This document shows positions 13,147 to 14,305 of a DNA stretch of 14,305 bases, one piece after another (position 1 is the stretch's first letter; every line of letters starts with the position of its first letter). Origin of the DNA: Desulfobacterales bacterium (GTDB taxonomy: Bacteria; Desulfobacterota; Desulfobacteria; Desulfobacterales; UBA11574); assembly GCA_012974475.1 (NCBI GenBank), contig JAAXQD010000254.1:1-14305 (forward strand). The letters run 5' to 3'. Made by a program: the position numbers and the translations under genes. Under the pieces are notes generated by a model. It was not told where the DNA came from, searched no databases, and was given only the letters and a program-made list of their open reading frames with translations.

Positions 13147-14280
13147 ATGGAGAATATGTTTGCTTTTCTTGATAAAATTTCATCGATGCTCGGTATCAGG
13201 TCCGTATACCTTCATCTCTTTTTTAAGACCCTCTTTGCCATCCTAGTTTCTTATATTGTCTGGTTGATCTTATTGCGCATTCTTGCTGTTTTTGAAAAAA
13301 AGACCCAAAAAGCCGATGTTATTCAAATTAACATAGCGGTTTTCAGGGGAATACGCAGGGCGGTGTTTTATGGCGTGCTCCTCGCAACCGGCACATACCT
13401 CATCAGGCTTTTTAACATCGGTCTTTTGGAAAACATTTTTCATTCCCTGATGATTATACTCCTGGCATCTCCGGCAAAGGATTGTCTTTTAATTGTGCTG
13501 GAATACCTCGAAAAAAATATAGTAGACAGAACGAAAACCAAAGTCGATGATATTATTTTCGACCTTCTCAATAAATTCTCAGGTGCTGTTATTTATGCAA
13601 CTGCTGTGATTCTGGCCCTCGATGTTCTGGGCGTCAATGTCATGCCCTTTATCGCGGGTGCGGGCGTGGCAGGCATTGCCATCGGTTTTGCCGCCAAAGA
13701 CACGTTGTCGAATCTCATCGCCGGGGTATTGCTTATTATCGACAGACCCTTTGAAATCGGCGACCGGATCGAAGTCTGGAGTGCTCCTTCCGGAAGCGCC
13801 ACCTGGGGAGATGTTATCGATATCGGCCTGCGCGCCACCAAGATCAAAACAACCGATCATATTATTATCATTATACCCAACAATGAAATCATGAAACGGG
13901 ATATCGTCAACTACACCAGTATTTCAACAAAGATCAGAGTCCGAATCAATGTGGGGGTCGCATATGACGCGGATATTGAAAAAGCAAAAGATTTGATCAA
14001 AGATGTCGCCGGCGAAGCGGCCTGGATTTCCAAGGAACCGCCGCCCAAAGTAGTTGTGAGAAACTTTGGAGAATCGTCGGTTGATCTTCAGTTGCGGGTG
14101 TGGATTGATAATGCGCGAAAACGGATGGATACCATTTCCTATATTACCGACAAGGTTAAAGCGGCGTTTGATAAAAACGGGATTGAGATCCCCTATCCAA
14201 AAAGGGACATTACCATAATAGAACGGTCAATCGCCGAACCGGAAAAACCGAAACAAAAACCTGTTAATAAAACTTCTTGA
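13147..14280 (+). CDS. MscS-family small-conductance mechanosensitive channel
   Basis: This inner-membrane channel protein should release solutes on hypo-osmotic shock. From the ATG at 13147 it has 377 residues. Hydrophobic helices lie at about 23-46, 72-90, 92-112 and 145-165, before the pore helix. The pore-lining TM3 region carries the MscS signature FIAGAGVAGIAIGFAAKDTL (in the 168-190 range), then NLIAGVLLIIDRPFEIGDRI. The beta domain has the GDVIDIGLRATKIKTTD and IPNNEIM motifs, followed by the C-terminal alpha/beta domain (IRVRINVGVAYDADIEKAK) and a Pro/Lys-rich tail. The frame is open to an ATG at 13081, but GAGG precedes 13147 by 5 bases and the extra 22 residues look non-conserved, so I prefer 13147. 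It stands as its own unit after the inverted repeat. Intact; the symbol is withheld because several MscS paralogue classes exist. Confidence 0.9.
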   Translation: MENMFAFLDKISSMLGIRSVYLHLFFKTLFAILVSYIVWLILLRILAVFEKKTQKADVIQINIAVFRGIRRAVFYGVLLATGTYLIRLFNIGLLENIFHSLMIILLASPAKDCLLIVLEYLEKNIVDRTKTKVDDIIFDLLNKFSGAVIYATAVILALDVLGVNVMPFIAGAGVAGIAIGFAAKDTLSNLIAGVLLIIDRPFEIGDRIEVWSAPSGSATWGDVIDIGLRATKIKTTDHIIIIIPNNEIMKRDIVNYTSISTKIRVRINVGVAYDADIEKAKDLIKDVAGEAAWISKEPPPKVVVRNFGESSVDLQLRVWIDNARKRMDTISYITDKVKAAFDKNGIEIPYPKRDITIIERSIAEPEKPKQKPVNKTS

Positions 14281-14305
14281 TTTGAAAACGCATAGAAGTT
14301 AATAT

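Overview
The window looks like chromosomal DNA of a Desulfobacterota (deltaproteobacterial, Desulfobacterales-like) anaerobe. This rests on a diheme (B-type) succinate dehydrogenase/fumarate reductase in C-A-B order, a full Tol-Pal locus running straight into ruvCAB, and the general protein style. It is an inference from gene content and remembered family features, not from a database search.

Layout. Positions 65-8683 are all on the minus strand. Read in the direction of transcription the order is tolQ (8683), tolR, a tolA/tonB-like gene, tolB, pal, cpoB/ybgF, ruvC, ruvA, ruvB, a SAM hydroxide adenosyltransferase gene (DUF62), and a small 74-residue ORF of unknown function. A 453-bp divergent intergenic region (8684-9136) separates this from the plus-strand half. 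That half holds an HD-domain nucleotidase-like gene (9137-9706), then sdhC/frdC, sdhA/frdA and sdhB/frdB (9826-12827), a gene-free 319-bp stretch with a perfect 12-bp inverted repeat, and an MscS-type mechanosensitive channel gene (13147-14280).

How the genes work together. TolQ-TolR-TolA is the proton-driven inner-membrane motor, TolB the periplasmic propeller and Pal the peptidoglycan-bound lipoprotein; CpoB is the associated coiled-coil/TPR protein. RuvC-RuvA-RuvB resolves Holliday junctions. SdhCAB would interconvert succinate and fumarate at the menaquinone pool.

Main observation. Three otherwise well-preserved genes each lack an internal block of conserved sequence, while both flanks read cleanly. 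cpoB lacks about one TPR and the reading frame shifts (junction about 3961). sdhA lacks roughly 50 residues directly after the invariant GANR motif, in frame (junction about 11783). sdhB lacks the first cluster-binding cysteine motif and the frame shifts (junction about 12689). Either this locus is decaying by short deletions that hit complex II twice, or short stretches are missing from the assembly. The sequence alone cannot decide, but the clean junctions and absence of other damage make missing sequence a serious possibility. I found no mobile element, CRISPR array, RNA gene or convincing new multigene system.
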